Source: an uncultured Clostridia bacterium (lineage in GTDB: Bacteria; Bacillota; Clostridia; Oscillospirales; Oscillospiraceae). Taken from it: a DNA stretch of 16,394 bases. Below, in pieces: positions 8,309 through 16,394 of the stretch. Under the pieces are notes generated by a model. That model was not told the DNA's origin. It saw nothing but the letters and a program-made list of their open reading frames with translations, and ran no database searches. The stretch's first letter is position 1. Every line of letters starts with the position of its first letter. The stretch covers positions 1-16,394 of the forward strand of contig CALBGG010000066.1 in assembly GCA_937893605.1 (NCBI GenBank), read 5' to 3'. The translations under genes and the position numbers were made by a program.

Positions 8309-8319
8309 CTCCCCCTCCC
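8309..8319 (-). promoter_or_regulatory. Ribosome binding site that sets the GTG start of ylxM
   Basis: The minus strand reads GGGAGGGGGAG here. The GGGAGG part ends 9 bases before the GTG at 8302-8304. No comparable site precedes the downstream ATG codons, so the GTG start is preferred. Confidence 0.65.
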
Positions 8320-8341
8320 GTAAACGTTTTTTGCTTTACAG

Positions 8342-8370
8342 AGTATAACATCCGCGCCGCGCGGTGTCAA
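8342..8370 (-). promoter_or_regulatory. Near-consensus sigma-A promoter of the ylxM-ffh-rpsP-khpA operon
   Basis: On the minus strand a perfect TTGACA -35 (8365-8370) is followed by a 17-bp spacer and TATACT as -10 (8342-8347), with TGT before it (extended -10). The predicted transcription start is near 8335, giving a leader of about 30 bases before ylxM. The spacer begins with CCGCGCGG (8357-8364), a palindrome also found in the rimM promoter spacer. This is the strongest promoter in the window. Confidence 0.85.
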
Positions 8371-8453
8371 GCATTTTTACTTGTCATTTGTATCGAATAT
8401 ATTTCGGCTTTTGCGGCAAAACTGATACTTATAATAAAAAAAGGAGAAAAACT

Positions 8454-11400
8454 ATGGAGGCTCAAAAGAAAAGCACCGTTTTTGAACATGCGGCAAGCTG
8501 CGCAAGACTGAATAAATGCGTTTCGACCGCTTCCGCAAGTGAGCTCAGGGCGCTGCTGCGGCGAAGCTGCCGGGAGATAAACTCGGCTTACCGTCTTGTT
8601 GAGAGCCGTTTCGGCGGTAAAGGCGCGATGCCCGACAGCTGCCGCTGGCTTTTGGACAACCGCTATCTTGCCATACGCGAGGCGCGCATCGTTATGCCCG
8701 GGCTTCGGAGGCAAAGGCGGCTGCGCTCCGGCAGTGAGGGCATTATTCCGGCCGTCGCCTGCCGCGATATGATAAGCGTCTGCGAGGAATGTCTCAGTGA
8801 GGATAAAATGCTTGAATACCTCAACGGCTTTCAAAGTGTCTGTCCCCTGCCGCAAAACGAGCTGTATCTCCTCCCCGCGGTTTTGACAACGCAGCTTCTC
8901 GCCGCCATTGCGGATGTCTGCGCAAAGCTTGAGAGCACTGCCGAGCCCGACGCCTTATCGGCTCGGTTTGCCGCGCTTTTCGGCTCGCTGCGTCTCATTT
9001 CCGAGCTTGACATGCAAAATTTGCTCGAGCGCACGGACGCCGTCGAGAAGGCGCTGACGGCTGACCCCTCGGGAGTTTATCCGCGCATGGACGAGCAAAG
9101 CCGCGCCGAATACCGCTCAAGGCTTTCTCGTCTTGCAAAGCGCGAGGGCCTTGAGGAGCATGCCTTCGCGAAAAAGCTCGTCGAGCGCTGCCGCCATAAG
9201 AACGGAGCCGAGCGGCATGTAGGCTTTTGGCTTTACAAAACTCCGGATGAGAAACGCCGCGCGGCAATATACATCGGCGCAAACGTTCTTTTCACGCTGT
9301 TTTTATCACTGCTGTGCGGCTTTTTGTCGCACAGCGTTGCGGCGGCGCTGCTGCTTTTGATTCCGCTGTCGGAGCTTACGAAAGCTCTGCTCGATTACAT
9401 TATTCTGCTGTGCATCCCGCCGCGCAGACTGCCGAGGCTCGAGCTCGGCTCCGGCGTGCCGGACTCCGGGCGCACGGTGTGCGTCATATCTGCGCTGCTG
9501 ACCGATGAAAAAAGCGGCCCGCGCCTTGCCGCGCTTTTGGAGCAGTACCGCCTTGCAAACCGCGACTGCGGCAAAAATCTTCTGATGGGCATACTCGCCG
9601 ATCTGCGCGAAGCCGATGCCGAAAAAACGCCCGATGACGAGGCCGTCATATTGGCCGCGGCAAGGGTCATAGACGAGCTCAACCGAAAATACGGCGGCGG
9701 CTTTTATCTTTTCACTCGCAGGCGCATGCTCGACTCCGGGCGCGGAAAATATTCCGGCCTTGAGCGCAAGCGCGGCGCGCTGTTATCGCTTGCAGGATTT
9801 TTGCGCGGCCAAAGAAGCGAGCTGAACACCGTCTCAGGCGACGCGGAGCTCTTGCGCTCGACGCGATATATTCTGACGCTCGACGGCGACACCGTGCCTT
9901 CTCCGGGATCTGTACGCGAGCTCATCGGCGCGATGCTGCATCCTATGAATGCGCCGGTACTCGACCGCGAGAGAGGCCTCGTTATCTCGGGTCACGGCAT
10001 TATACATCCGCGCATGTGCACTACGCTGACTTCGGCCGGCGCTACGGATTTCGCCCGCATTTTTTCGGGCGGCGGCGGGCTTGAGCCCTACGGCGCGCTG
10101 TGCGGCGAGGTGAGCATGGATCTGTTTGATCGCGGCGGCTTCTCCGGAAAGGGCATCATCGACGCAGAGGCGCTGCTCATCTGCTCTCAAAAGCACATTC
10201 CCGACGGTAAGGTTCTGTCGCACGACGCGCTTGAGGGCGCGTACCTTCGCGGCGGATATATGAGCGACATTGAATTCTCCGACTCCTTTCCATCCTCGCC
10301 GATCGCATATTTCAGGCGCGGTCACCGCTGGATGCGCGGTGACTGGCAGAACGCGGGATGGATCTTCCGAAAAAGCGCTCATCTTCCCGATATCGAGCGC
10401 TGGAGGCTGTTTGATTCTCTGCGGCGCAGCCTTGCGGCTCCCGCGACGTTCGCTGCGATATTCGCGGGATTGCTGCTTGCGCACAGGGGACTGATACTTG
10501 CCGCATGGGCGGCGCTCATTGCGCTTGCGGCGGGGCTTCTGATATCGCTTACGGAGCTTGTCTCGGATAAGCCCGAGGCGCTTGCGGCAAAGTATCACAG
10601 CCGCACGCTCGACGGCATGGGCGCGAGTATCGTCCAGACTGCGTTCAGGCTTTGGCTTCTGCCCTACGAGGCGTGGATATCGCTCTCGGCAGTTATTACG
10701 GCTCTGTGGCGCATGCTCGTAAGCGGCAAAAATCTCCTTGAATGGGAAACTGCCGCGCAGAGCGGCAGCAAAAAGCTCGGCGCGGCGGCATATTTCAAAA
10801 GCATGTGGCTCGCTCCTGTATCGGGACTGTGCCTGATGCTGTTTTCAGCAGGTATTTTCGCCAAGGCCGCGGGGATTCTTTGGATTTTCGCGCCCATCGC
10901 CGCTTTTGCGCTGGCTCTGCCATCGAAAAAAGCCAAAGAACCGTGCGCGCAGGAACGGAGCTATCTTCTCGGCTGTGCGAAGGATATATGGAGCTATTTT
11001 GATTCCTTCTGCACCGAGAGGGAGAATTTCCTGCCGCCGGATAATTTTCAGGAGCAGCCGCCCGTCGGCGTCGCGCACCGCACCTCACCGACGAATATCG
11101 GCCTTGCTCTGTGCTCGGCCATGTGCGCGCAGGAGCTTGGGATAATAGCAATTACCCGCGCTGAGAGCTTTATTGAAAACATGCTGAGCACCATGGAAAA
11201 GCTGCAAAGATACAGCGGGCATTTCTGTAACTGGTACGACACGCGCACCCTGCGCCCGCTCGAGCCGAAATATCTCTCCGCCGTAGACTGCGGAAACCTC
11301 TGCGCCTGTCTTATCGCGCTGCAAAACTGGCTGCGCTCAAAGGAATTAGTCGAACCGGCCGACCGTGTGCAGGCGCTTATTGCCGAGATGGATTTTTCGA

Positions 11401-14400
11401 TATTCTACAGCACCCGGCGCGGCCTTATGCACATAGGGATAGACCTTGAAAAGGGCACGGCCTCGCCGGGGCTTTACGACCTCATGGCAAGTGAGGCGCG
11501 GCTTACGAGCTACACTGCGATCGCAAAGGGCGATGTGCCGCGGCGGCACTGGCGCAGACTGTCGCGCGCAATGCGCTCCTCGGGAGGCTTCCGCGGCATG
11601 GCGAGCTGGACGGGCACAATGTTTGAATACCTCATGCCTGAGCTTTTCCTGCCGCTGACGCAGGACAGCCTGCTGTTTGAGACTGCAAAATTCTGCGTTT
11701 ATGTTCAGAAAAAGCGCCGCAGCCGCAGCGGACTGTGGGGCATATCCGAAAGTGCGTTTTACTCACTCGACCCTGCGCTTAACTATCGCTATAAAGCGCA
11801 CGGCTGCGCTCAGCTCGCCCTAAAGCGCGGGCAGGACACGGAGCTCGTCATTGCCCCCTACGCGAGCTTTCTCGCTCTCGGTATCGACCCCGACGCGGCG
11901 GCGGAAAATCTTCGCAGGCTTGAAAAGGCCGGACTGCGTGCGCGCTACGGCTTTATCGAGGCAATAGACTTCACGCCTTCACGCTGCCGCACACCCGACG
12001 GTGAAAAGGTGAGATGCTTCATGGCGCACCATCTCGGCATGAGCATGCTCGCCATTACAAATTATTTAAGCTGCGGCTTTGTGCAGCATGAGTTCATGCG
12101 TTCGCCGGACATGGCGGCGCACCGTCAGCTTTTGCAGGAGCGTGTGCCGCTTGGCGCGCCTGTTCTCAAGCTCGGCGAAGCTGCCGAAAAATCTCCCGCG
12201 CCGGTCAGCCGCCGGTGGGAAAAGCGCGGCGGCAGCGTAAACTACGCGCAGCCTGAGTGCTCGCTGCTGTCAAACGGCGCATATAATATTATGTTAACCG
12301 AAAGCGGCATATCCTCGGCAAGCTGCCGCGATACGCTCATATACCGCGCACCATTTAAGCTGCTCGGCGAGGGACACGGCGCGCATCTTCAGCTCCTAAT
12401 CGGCGGCAAGGAGCTCTCTCTGCTGCCCGAGCCCAATGAAAATGCGGCCTTCATGTGGGAGTTTTCAGAGATAAGCGCAACATTTTCGGCAGTCTTTGAT
12501 ATTTTTACCTCGCAGTGCGGTATAGCCTCAGCAGGGGCTGAAAACGGCGAGATGCGCACGGTCTCAATATGCGCAAAGTCGGATATTGAGAATGCCGAGC
12601 TGGTATTCTCCTTCGAGGCGGTCTTGGCGGACGCTTCTGATTATGTTAACCATCCGGCATATTGGAGGCTCGGCATCGAGGCGAAGCGCGATCAAAACTG
12701 CCTGATGCTGCACCGTCTGCCGCGAGGTCGGCAGAGAGAAGCATGGCTGTGCCTTGCCTGCGATAAGCCGATGACGGCAAAGACCGGCGGCTCGGCAGAC
12801 GACGGCTTTTTATCCTATCCCACGGTGGAGGCAGCGGTTAATTTCTCGCTCAAGGCCGGGGAGCAGCTGAACGCACGCTTTGCCCTGTGCGCGGCAGCTT
12901 CCCCCGAGGAGGCATACAGCGGTGTACAGCACATGCTGGTGATCGGCCCGTCGGAATACGGTGCGATGGTGTCGGCCTGCGCGAGCGTAACGCACATGTC
13001 CGCACGTGAGGTTGAGTCCGCGATGACAATGCTTCAGGGCCTTCTCTTTATAAGCGCAAAAACGCCGTTTCCTGCAAAAAGCAGCCTTTGGCGCTGCGGT
13101 CTCTCGGGCGATCTTCCGATCATCTGCTGTGACGCTGCTCAGGATGTCGAGTCCGTGACAAAGCAGTTCTGCCTTCTGCGCAGCTGCGGAGTGTACGCCG
13201 ACCTTGTGTTTCTGACAGACGAGGGCGGCGAATACAGCAGGCCTGTGTATTCCAAGGTGCGCGATACGTTGGCCGCGCACGGCCTCGAGGCGCTCATCGG
13301 CACTCACGCCGGAGTGCGCATGCTGCCGGTGCAGGAGACCTCACTCATCGAAAGCGCCGCGGCCGTCATCGTCGGAGCCGGGAGCGAAAGACGTGTTTTC
13401 GGCTCTGCTCCCCGCATTTCAAAGCGCCGGCGCAGCGGCGGTTCGACGACGAGGCACGAGTACGGCGACGACGGCAGCTTCATGTTTTATGTAAACCGTA
13501 CTCTCCCCGCCCGAGTCTGGAGCAATATGCTTACAAACGGCAGCTTCGGCTATATCGCCGCCGACAGCGGCATGGGAAACATGTGGCTGAAGAACGCACG
13601 TGAGCTGCGCCTTACGCCGTGGGTGAACGACCCGATGGCCATAGATGGCGCGGAGAGTTTGGAATATGTGACCGATGCCGGGCGATACAGCCTGTTTGCC
13701 GACGAGGACGGCGCGGCCTGCCGGGTGACCTTCGGCCTCGGCTTTGCTGTTTGGGAAAAAAGCTTCGGCGGCTGCGCGTCGCGCTGCACGGCTTTTGTTC
13801 CCCCGGACCTGGACGCGAGAGTTTTCATAGTCGAGCTTTTCGGCGAGGCAAGCGGCAGACTTGACTGGAAATGCGAGCTTCTGCTGTCGGACAACGACAA
13901 CGACCGCGCCGCCGTCTCCTGCGAGTGCGCAGAAAACGTGTTCACGGCCTCAAGCTCGCGCTCGGCCATACGGGATCTGCGCTTTCGCGCGGCCTGCTCG
14001 AGTCCAGCGCTCCGCTGGACCTGCGACGGTTTATCAAGGCTGTACAATGATTTTGACGGGCGAACAAGCCGGCTTAGCTTCCCGGTTTTCGCCGCGCAGT
14101 ACGAGGCGAAGGCCGTAACGGTGCTTGTCTGCGGATGCGAAAGCGCCGACGCTGTTCTCAAATTGTGCGAACCGGACGCCGCGTTTGCAGCGCTTGACAA
14201 AACAAAGTCGTACTGGGCAAAGCTCTGCCGCCGGTTTACACTCTCGTGCTGCGGCTGGGCCGACAAATATATGAGCGGCTGGGCTGTATATCAGACGCTT
14301 TCCTGCCGCATCATGGGCAGGTGCTCTGTGTATCAAAGCGGCGGTGCGTTCGGCTTCCGCGACCAGCTTCAGGATGCCGTGAACCTGATTCTGCTCGACC

Positions 14401-15635
14401 CGGAGATCGCAAAGCAGCAGATACTCGCCTGCTGCCGCCATCAATACCTTGAGGGCGACGTGATGCACTGGTGGCACAGTATAGGCGGCGCGGACAAGGG
14501 CGTGCGCACACGCTGCTCGGACGATCTGCTGTGGCTCGTATGGGCGCTGTGCGAATACGTCGAAAAGACCGGTGATACGGAGATTTGCGGCAAGCACGAA
14601 TATTATGTAAACTCGAAGCCCTTAGATGCCGGCGAAGATGATCGCTACGAGGCTCCGCTCCGCTCAAGCTGCTCGGAGAGCGTGCTCATGCACGCGCAGC
14701 GTGCCGTTGACCGCTGCATGGCTCGCGGTACGGGCAGCCACGGGCTTTTGCGCTTCGGCAGCAGCGACTGGAATGACGGCATGAGCAGCATCTTCGGCGA
14801 AAGCGTCTGGCTAAGCTGGTTCTTCGCCTGCTACGTAAAGCGCTTTGCCGATCTGCTCTTCGAGCTGGGATTCCCCGGCGCGGACAAATATCGCGCTTTT
14901 GCCGCCGATATCGGAAGGGCTGCCGACAGGGCGTGGAACGGGCAATGGTATCTGCGCGGCTACTGGCCAGACGGCGAGGAGCTCGGCGCAAGGCAGAATG
15001 AATGCTGCCGCATAGACTCAGTCGCGCAGAGCTGGGCCTGCTTCTGCCCGGAGGCGTCGAACACGAAAGCCGACACCGCGCTCGACAGTACCCTCAGGCT
15101 GCTGTTTGACAGCGAAAACGGAATAGTCAAGCTCTTCGATCCCCCGTTTTCCGGCGACGGGCGCGATCCCGGCTATATCCGCAGCTACGGCCCCGGCTTC
15201 AGGGAAAACGGCGGGCAGTACACGCACGCTGCGCTGTGGCTCGCGCAGGCCTGTTTTAAGCGCGGCCGGGCAAACGACGGTTGGGCAATACTCGAAAGTC
15301 TGCTGCCCGAAGCGCACGATCTGCGCCGCTATATGGCCGAACCCTTCGTACTCCCCGCCGACATTTACACCTGCCCGGGGCATGTCGGTGAAGCGGGCTG
15401 GACGTGGTACACCGGCTCGTCGGGCTGGTATTTTCGAGTGTTTACCGAGGAGCTTCTCGGTCTCAAGCCATGGCACGGCATGATCTATATCCGACCCTGT
15501 CTGCCCGATGATTTTCCCGACTGCCGCGTTACGCTGAAAACAAAAACCGGCAAAACGCACGATATAACGATCGGGCATGACGGCATATGGCTCGACGGTG
15601 CAATTTATGACGGAAAAGGTATACCATATATCTGA
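8454..15635 (+). CDS. Cyclic beta-1,2-glucan synthase-type protein (NdvB/Cgs family; GT84-GH189-GH94)
   Basis: The family polymerises glucose from UDP-glucose into beta-1,2-glucan, closes it into rings and trims chain length, all in one membrane protein. The 2393-residue product shows the parts in order. An N-terminal region ends in hydrophobic segments at about 270-323. The GT84 synthase has DGD at 477-479, SHDALEGAYLRGG at 589-601 and RRGHRWMRGDWQ at 621-632. Hydrophobic segments follow at about 661-700 and 778-823. A GH189/glycoamylase-like cyclisation region runs from about 860 to 1205 (HRTSPTNIGL, GTMFEYLMP with Glu1058, GISES with Glu1099, GFIEAIDFTP with Glu1169). Beta-sandwich domains come next, including RLTPWVNDP. 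The C-terminal GH94 alpha/alpha barrel has GGAFGFRDQLQDA and DWNDGM, with Asp2108 the expected general acid. It is shorter than the roughly 2800 residues of rhizobial and Brucella enzymes. AGGAG lies 7 bases before the ATG. No strong promoter is evident, though TATATT at 8398-8403 is possible. Activity and product ring size cannot be read from sequence. Confidence 0.9.
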   Translation: MEAQKKSTVFEHAASCARLNKCVSTASASELRALLRRSCREINSAYRLVESRFGGKGAMPDSCRWLLDNRYLAIREARIVMPGLRRQRRLRSGSEGIIPAVACRDMISVCEECLSEDKMLEYLNGFQSVCPLPQNELYLLPAVLTTQLLAAIADVCAKLESTAEPDALSARFAALFGSLRLISELDMQNLLERTDAVEKALTADPSGVYPRMDEQSRAEYRSRLSRLAKREGLEEHAFAKKLVERCRHKNGAERHVGFWLYKTPDEKRRAAIYIGANVLFTLFLSLLCGFLSHSVAAALLLLIPLSELTKALLDYIILLCIPPRRLPRLELGSGVPDSGRTVCVISALLTDEKSGPRLAALLEQYRLANRDCGKNLLMGILADLREADAEKTPDDEAVILAAARVIDELNRKYGGGFYLFTRRRMLDSGRGKYSGLERKRGALLSLAGFLRGQRSELNTVSGDAELLRSTRYILTLDGDTVPSPGSVRELIGAMLHPMNAPVLDRERGLVISGHGIIHPRMCTTLTSAGATDFARIFSGGGGLEPYGALCGEVSMDLFDRGGFSGKGIIDAEALLICSQKHIPDGKVLSHDALEGAYLRGGYMSDIEFSDSFPSSPIAYFRRGHRWMRGDWQNAGWIFRKSAHLPDIERWRLFDSLRRSLAAPATFAAIFAGLLLAHRGLILAAWAALIALAAGLLISLTELVSDKPEALAAKYHSRTLDGMGASIVQTAFRLWLLPYEAWISLSAVITALWRMLVSGKNLLEWETAAQSGSKKLGAAAYFKSMWLAPVSGLCLMLFSAGIFAKAAGILWIFAPIAAFALALPSKKAKEPCAQERSYLLGCAKDIWSYFDSFCTERENFLPPDNFQEQPPVGVAHRTSPTNIGLALCSAMCAQELGIIAITRAESFIENMLSTMEKLQRYSGHFCNWYDTRTLRPLEPKYLSAVDCGNLCACLIALQNWLRSKELVEPADRVQALIAEMDFSIFYSTRRGLMHIGIDLEKGTASPGLYDLMASEARLTSYTAIAKGDVPRRHWRRLSRAMRSSGGFRGMASWTGTMFEYLMPELFLPLTQDSLLFETAKFCVYVQKKRRSRSGLWGISESAFYSLDPALNYRYKAHGCAQLALKRGQDTELVIAPYASFLALGIDPDAAAENLRRLEKAGLRARYGFIEAIDFTPSRCRTPDGEKVRCFMAHHLGMSMLAITNYLSCGFVQHEFMRSPDMAAHRQLLQERVPLGAPVLKLGEAAEKSPAPVSRRWEKRGGSVNYAQPECSLLSNGAYNIMLTESGISSASCRDTLIYRAPFKLLGEGHGAHLQLLIGGKELSLLPEPNENAAFMWEFSEISATFSAVFDIFTSQCGIASAGAENGEMRTVSICAKSDIENAELVFSFEAVLADASDYVNHPAYWRLGIEAKRDQNCLMLHRLPRGRQREAWLCLACDKPMTAKTGGSADDGFLSYPTVEAAVNFSLKAGEQLNARFALCAAASPEEAYSGVQHMLVIGPSEYGAMVSACASVTHMSAREVESAMTMLQGLLFISAKTPFPAKSSLWRCGLSGDLPIICCDAAQDVESVTKQFCLLRSCGVYADLVFLTDEGGEYSRPVYSKVRDTLAAHGLEALIGTHAGVRMLPVQETSLIESAAAVIVGAGSERRVFGSAPRISKRRRSGGSTTRHEYGDDGSFMFYVNRTLPARVWSNMLTNGSFGYIAADSGMGNMWLKNARELRLTPWVNDPMAIDGAESLEYVTDAGRYSLFADEDGAACRVTFGLGFAVWEKSFGGCASRCTAFVPPDLDARVFIVELFGEASGRLDWKCELLLSDNDNDRAAVSCECAENVFTASSSRSAIRDLRFRAACSSPALRWTCDGLSRLYNDFDGRTSRLSFPVFAAQYEAKAVTVLVCGCESADAVLKLCEPDAAFAALDKTKSYWAKLCRRFTLSCCGWADKYMSGWAVYQTLSCRIMGRCSVYQSGGAFGFRDQLQDAVNLILLDPEIAKQQILACCRHQYLEGDVMHWWHSIGGADKGVRTRCSDDLLWLVWALCEYVEKTGDTEICGKHEYYVNSKPLDAGEDDRYEAPLRSSCSESVLMHAQRAVDRCMARGTGSHGLLRFGSSDWNDGMSSIFGESVWLSWFFACYVKRFADLLFELGFPGADKYRAFAADIGRAADRAWNGQWYLRGYWPDGEELGARQNECCRIDSVAQSWACFCPEASNTKADTALDSTLRLLFDSENGIVKLFDPPFSGDGRDPGYIRSYGPGFRENGGQYTHAALWLAQACFKRGRANDGWAILESLLPEAHDLRRYMAEPFVLPADIYTCPGHVGEAGWTWYTGSSGWYFRVFTEELLGLKPWHGMIYIRPCLPDDFPDCRVTLKTKTGKTHDITIGHDGIWLDGAIYDGKGIPYI

Positions 15636-15641
15636 AAAGTG

Positions 15642-15650
15642 TGTTATACT
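15642..15650 (+). promoter_or_regulatory. Possible extended -10 promoter before the M16-family gene
   Basis: TGTTATACT lies in the 46-base gap after the glucan synthase. It is identical to the extended -10 of the ylxM promoter, but no -35 match lies 16-18 bases upstream. A start near 15657 would leave a leader of about 25 bases. A 15-base A/T hairpin (15651-15665, GATTTA-TTA-TAAATC) lies between it and the ribosome binding site. Read-through from the glucan synthase gene is the alternative. Confidence 0.35.
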
Positions 15651-15681
15651 GATTTATTATAAATCCAAAGGAGGTCGTGCC

Positions 15682-16394
15682 ATGGAGACTATCAGGAAAG
15701 AGATACTCCCCGGCGTTTGGCTCACCGCGCTCGAAAGCGATAAATTCAAGACCGGCTGTCTGAGCATCAGCATGCTGACTCAGTTAGACCGCGAAACGGC
15801 GGCGCAGAATGCGCTCATCCCCTACGTTCTTCGCCGCGGCAGCAGATACCATACGGATATGCGCTCTCTTGCCGCCGAGCTTGACGGGCTGTACGGCAGC
15901 TATATCGAGCCCGTGGTACGCAAGATCGGCGAGATACAGTGCATCGGCTTTCTCGCCAGCTTTGCCGATGATAAATATCTGCCCGACGGCAGCGGAGTTT
16001 TCGAAAAAAACGCGAACCTCTGCGGTGAGATACTGCTCACGCCCCGCACCAAGGGCGGGCTTCTGCTCCCGGAGTATGTGGAAAGCGAGAAGGAAAAGCT
16101 TCTTGACAGCATAAGAGGCCGGCTCAACGACAAGCGCTCGTGGGCGCTTCAAAGGCTCATAGAGCAGATGTGCTGCTACGAGCCCTTCGCCGTTTCGCGC
16201 CTCGGCACGGAGGATACTGCCGAGAGCATACACTATCAGAAGCTGACAAAGCACTATCGCAATCTGATAATGACCTGCCCGGTCGAGATATTCTACTGCG
16301 GGAGCCTCGGCGCGGACTTCGTCGCCGAAAAGCTCTCCGACGCTCTCAGCGGCATGCCGAGAGGCGAGATAGATTACGACATCGGAACGGATAT
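15682..16394 (+). CDS. ymfF: M16 peptidase-family protein, YmfF-like (partial, runs off the right edge)
   Basis: The first 237 codons of an M16 (insulinase/processing peptidase) homologue are present; full members have about 420 residues. The segments NALIPYVLRRGSRY, ELDGLYGSYIEPVVRKIGE and EYVESEKEKLLDSIRGRLND follow the YmfF pattern. The zinc-binding HxxEH motif of active M16 subunits is absent where it would be expected (around residues 40-60). This is typical of YmfF, which is thought to pair with a zinc-containing YmfH. In Bacillus these genes lie beside ymfI, which is implicated in modifying elongation factor P; the role of YmfF itself is uncertain. AAAGGAGG lies 7 bases before the ATG. 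I would expect ymfH next, beyond the window. Confidence 0.85.
   Translation, partial: METIRKEILPGVWLTALESDKFKTGCLSISMLTQLDRETAAQNALIPYVLRRGSRYHTDMRSLAAELDGLYGSYIEPVVRKIGEIQCIGFLASFADDKYLPDGSGVFEKNANLCGEILLTPRTKGGLLLPEYVESEKEKLLDSIRGRLNDKRSWALQRLIEQMCCYEPFAVSRLGTEDTAESIHYQKLTKHYRNLIMTCPVEIFYCGSLGADFVAEKLSDALSGMPRGEIDYDIGTD

Noticed and set aside
8430..8435. Perfect TATAAT upstream of the glucan synthase
   Set aside because: A transcript starting from it would begin inside the ribosome binding site at 8441-8446, and no -35 lies at 16-18 bases, so it is unlikely to be the -10.
8364..8453. N-terminal extension of the glucan synthase by 30 codons
   Set aside because: It would begin inside the opposite promoter and has no ribosome binding site, whereas AGGAG is well placed before the ATG at 8454.
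13550..14266. A 238-codon minus-strand frame inside the glucan synthase (and several similar ones)
   Set aside because: They lie antisense to conserved GH94 sequence and carry no motif or start signal of their own.

Overview
The window looks like a chromosomal segment from an anaerobic, fairly GC-rich (by eye 55-60%) member of the Bacillota, most likely class Clostridia and perhaps Oscillospirales. This placement rests on the ylxM-ffh-rpsP-khpA-rimM-trmD gene order, strong AGGAGG-type ribosome binding sites, a pyruvate phosphate dikinase of clostridial length, and a YmfF-type M16 protein. The taxonomic call is inference; no 16S sequence is present.

Layout, left to right. Positions 1-174 hold a putative rRNA-type leader and promoter reading left off the window edge (minus strand). 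Positions 191-433 are a dense set of inverted repeats, including two minus-strand terminators, downstream of ppdK. Positions 475-3108 (minus) are ppdK. A 154-base gap separates it from a minus-strand translation and ribosome block. That block reads, in transcription order from right to left: ylxM, ffh, rpsP and khpA from one near-consensus promoter at 8342-8370, then a strong terminator at 6016-6048. A second promoter at 5972-6000 then drives rimM, a trmD gene fused in frame to a GNAT acetyltransferase domain, and ksgA/rsmA. The gene rplS, which commonly follows trmD, is absent here.

Rightward from 8454 is a single 2393-residue gene for a cyclic beta-1,2-glucan synthase-type protein with GT84, GH189 and GH94 regions. 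A gap of 46 bases follows, then the 5' part of a ymfF-like M16 peptidase-family gene that runs off the right edge.

How the genes work together: the minus-strand block supplies protein targeting (Ffh, YlxM), the 30S subunit (S16, RimM, KsgA), RNA binding (KhpA) and tRNA G37 methylation (TrmD). PpdK interconverts PEP and pyruvate in central metabolism. The glucan synthase is predicted to make and cyclise beta-1,2-glucan at the membrane.

The least ordinary signals are four. They are the TrmD-GNAT fusion, a CCGCGCGG palindrome lying between -35 and -10 in both promoters of the ribosomal block, the structured region after ppdK, and the compact, very cysteine-rich glucan synthase. I saw no CRISPR array, tRNA, insertion sequence or recognisable defence system.
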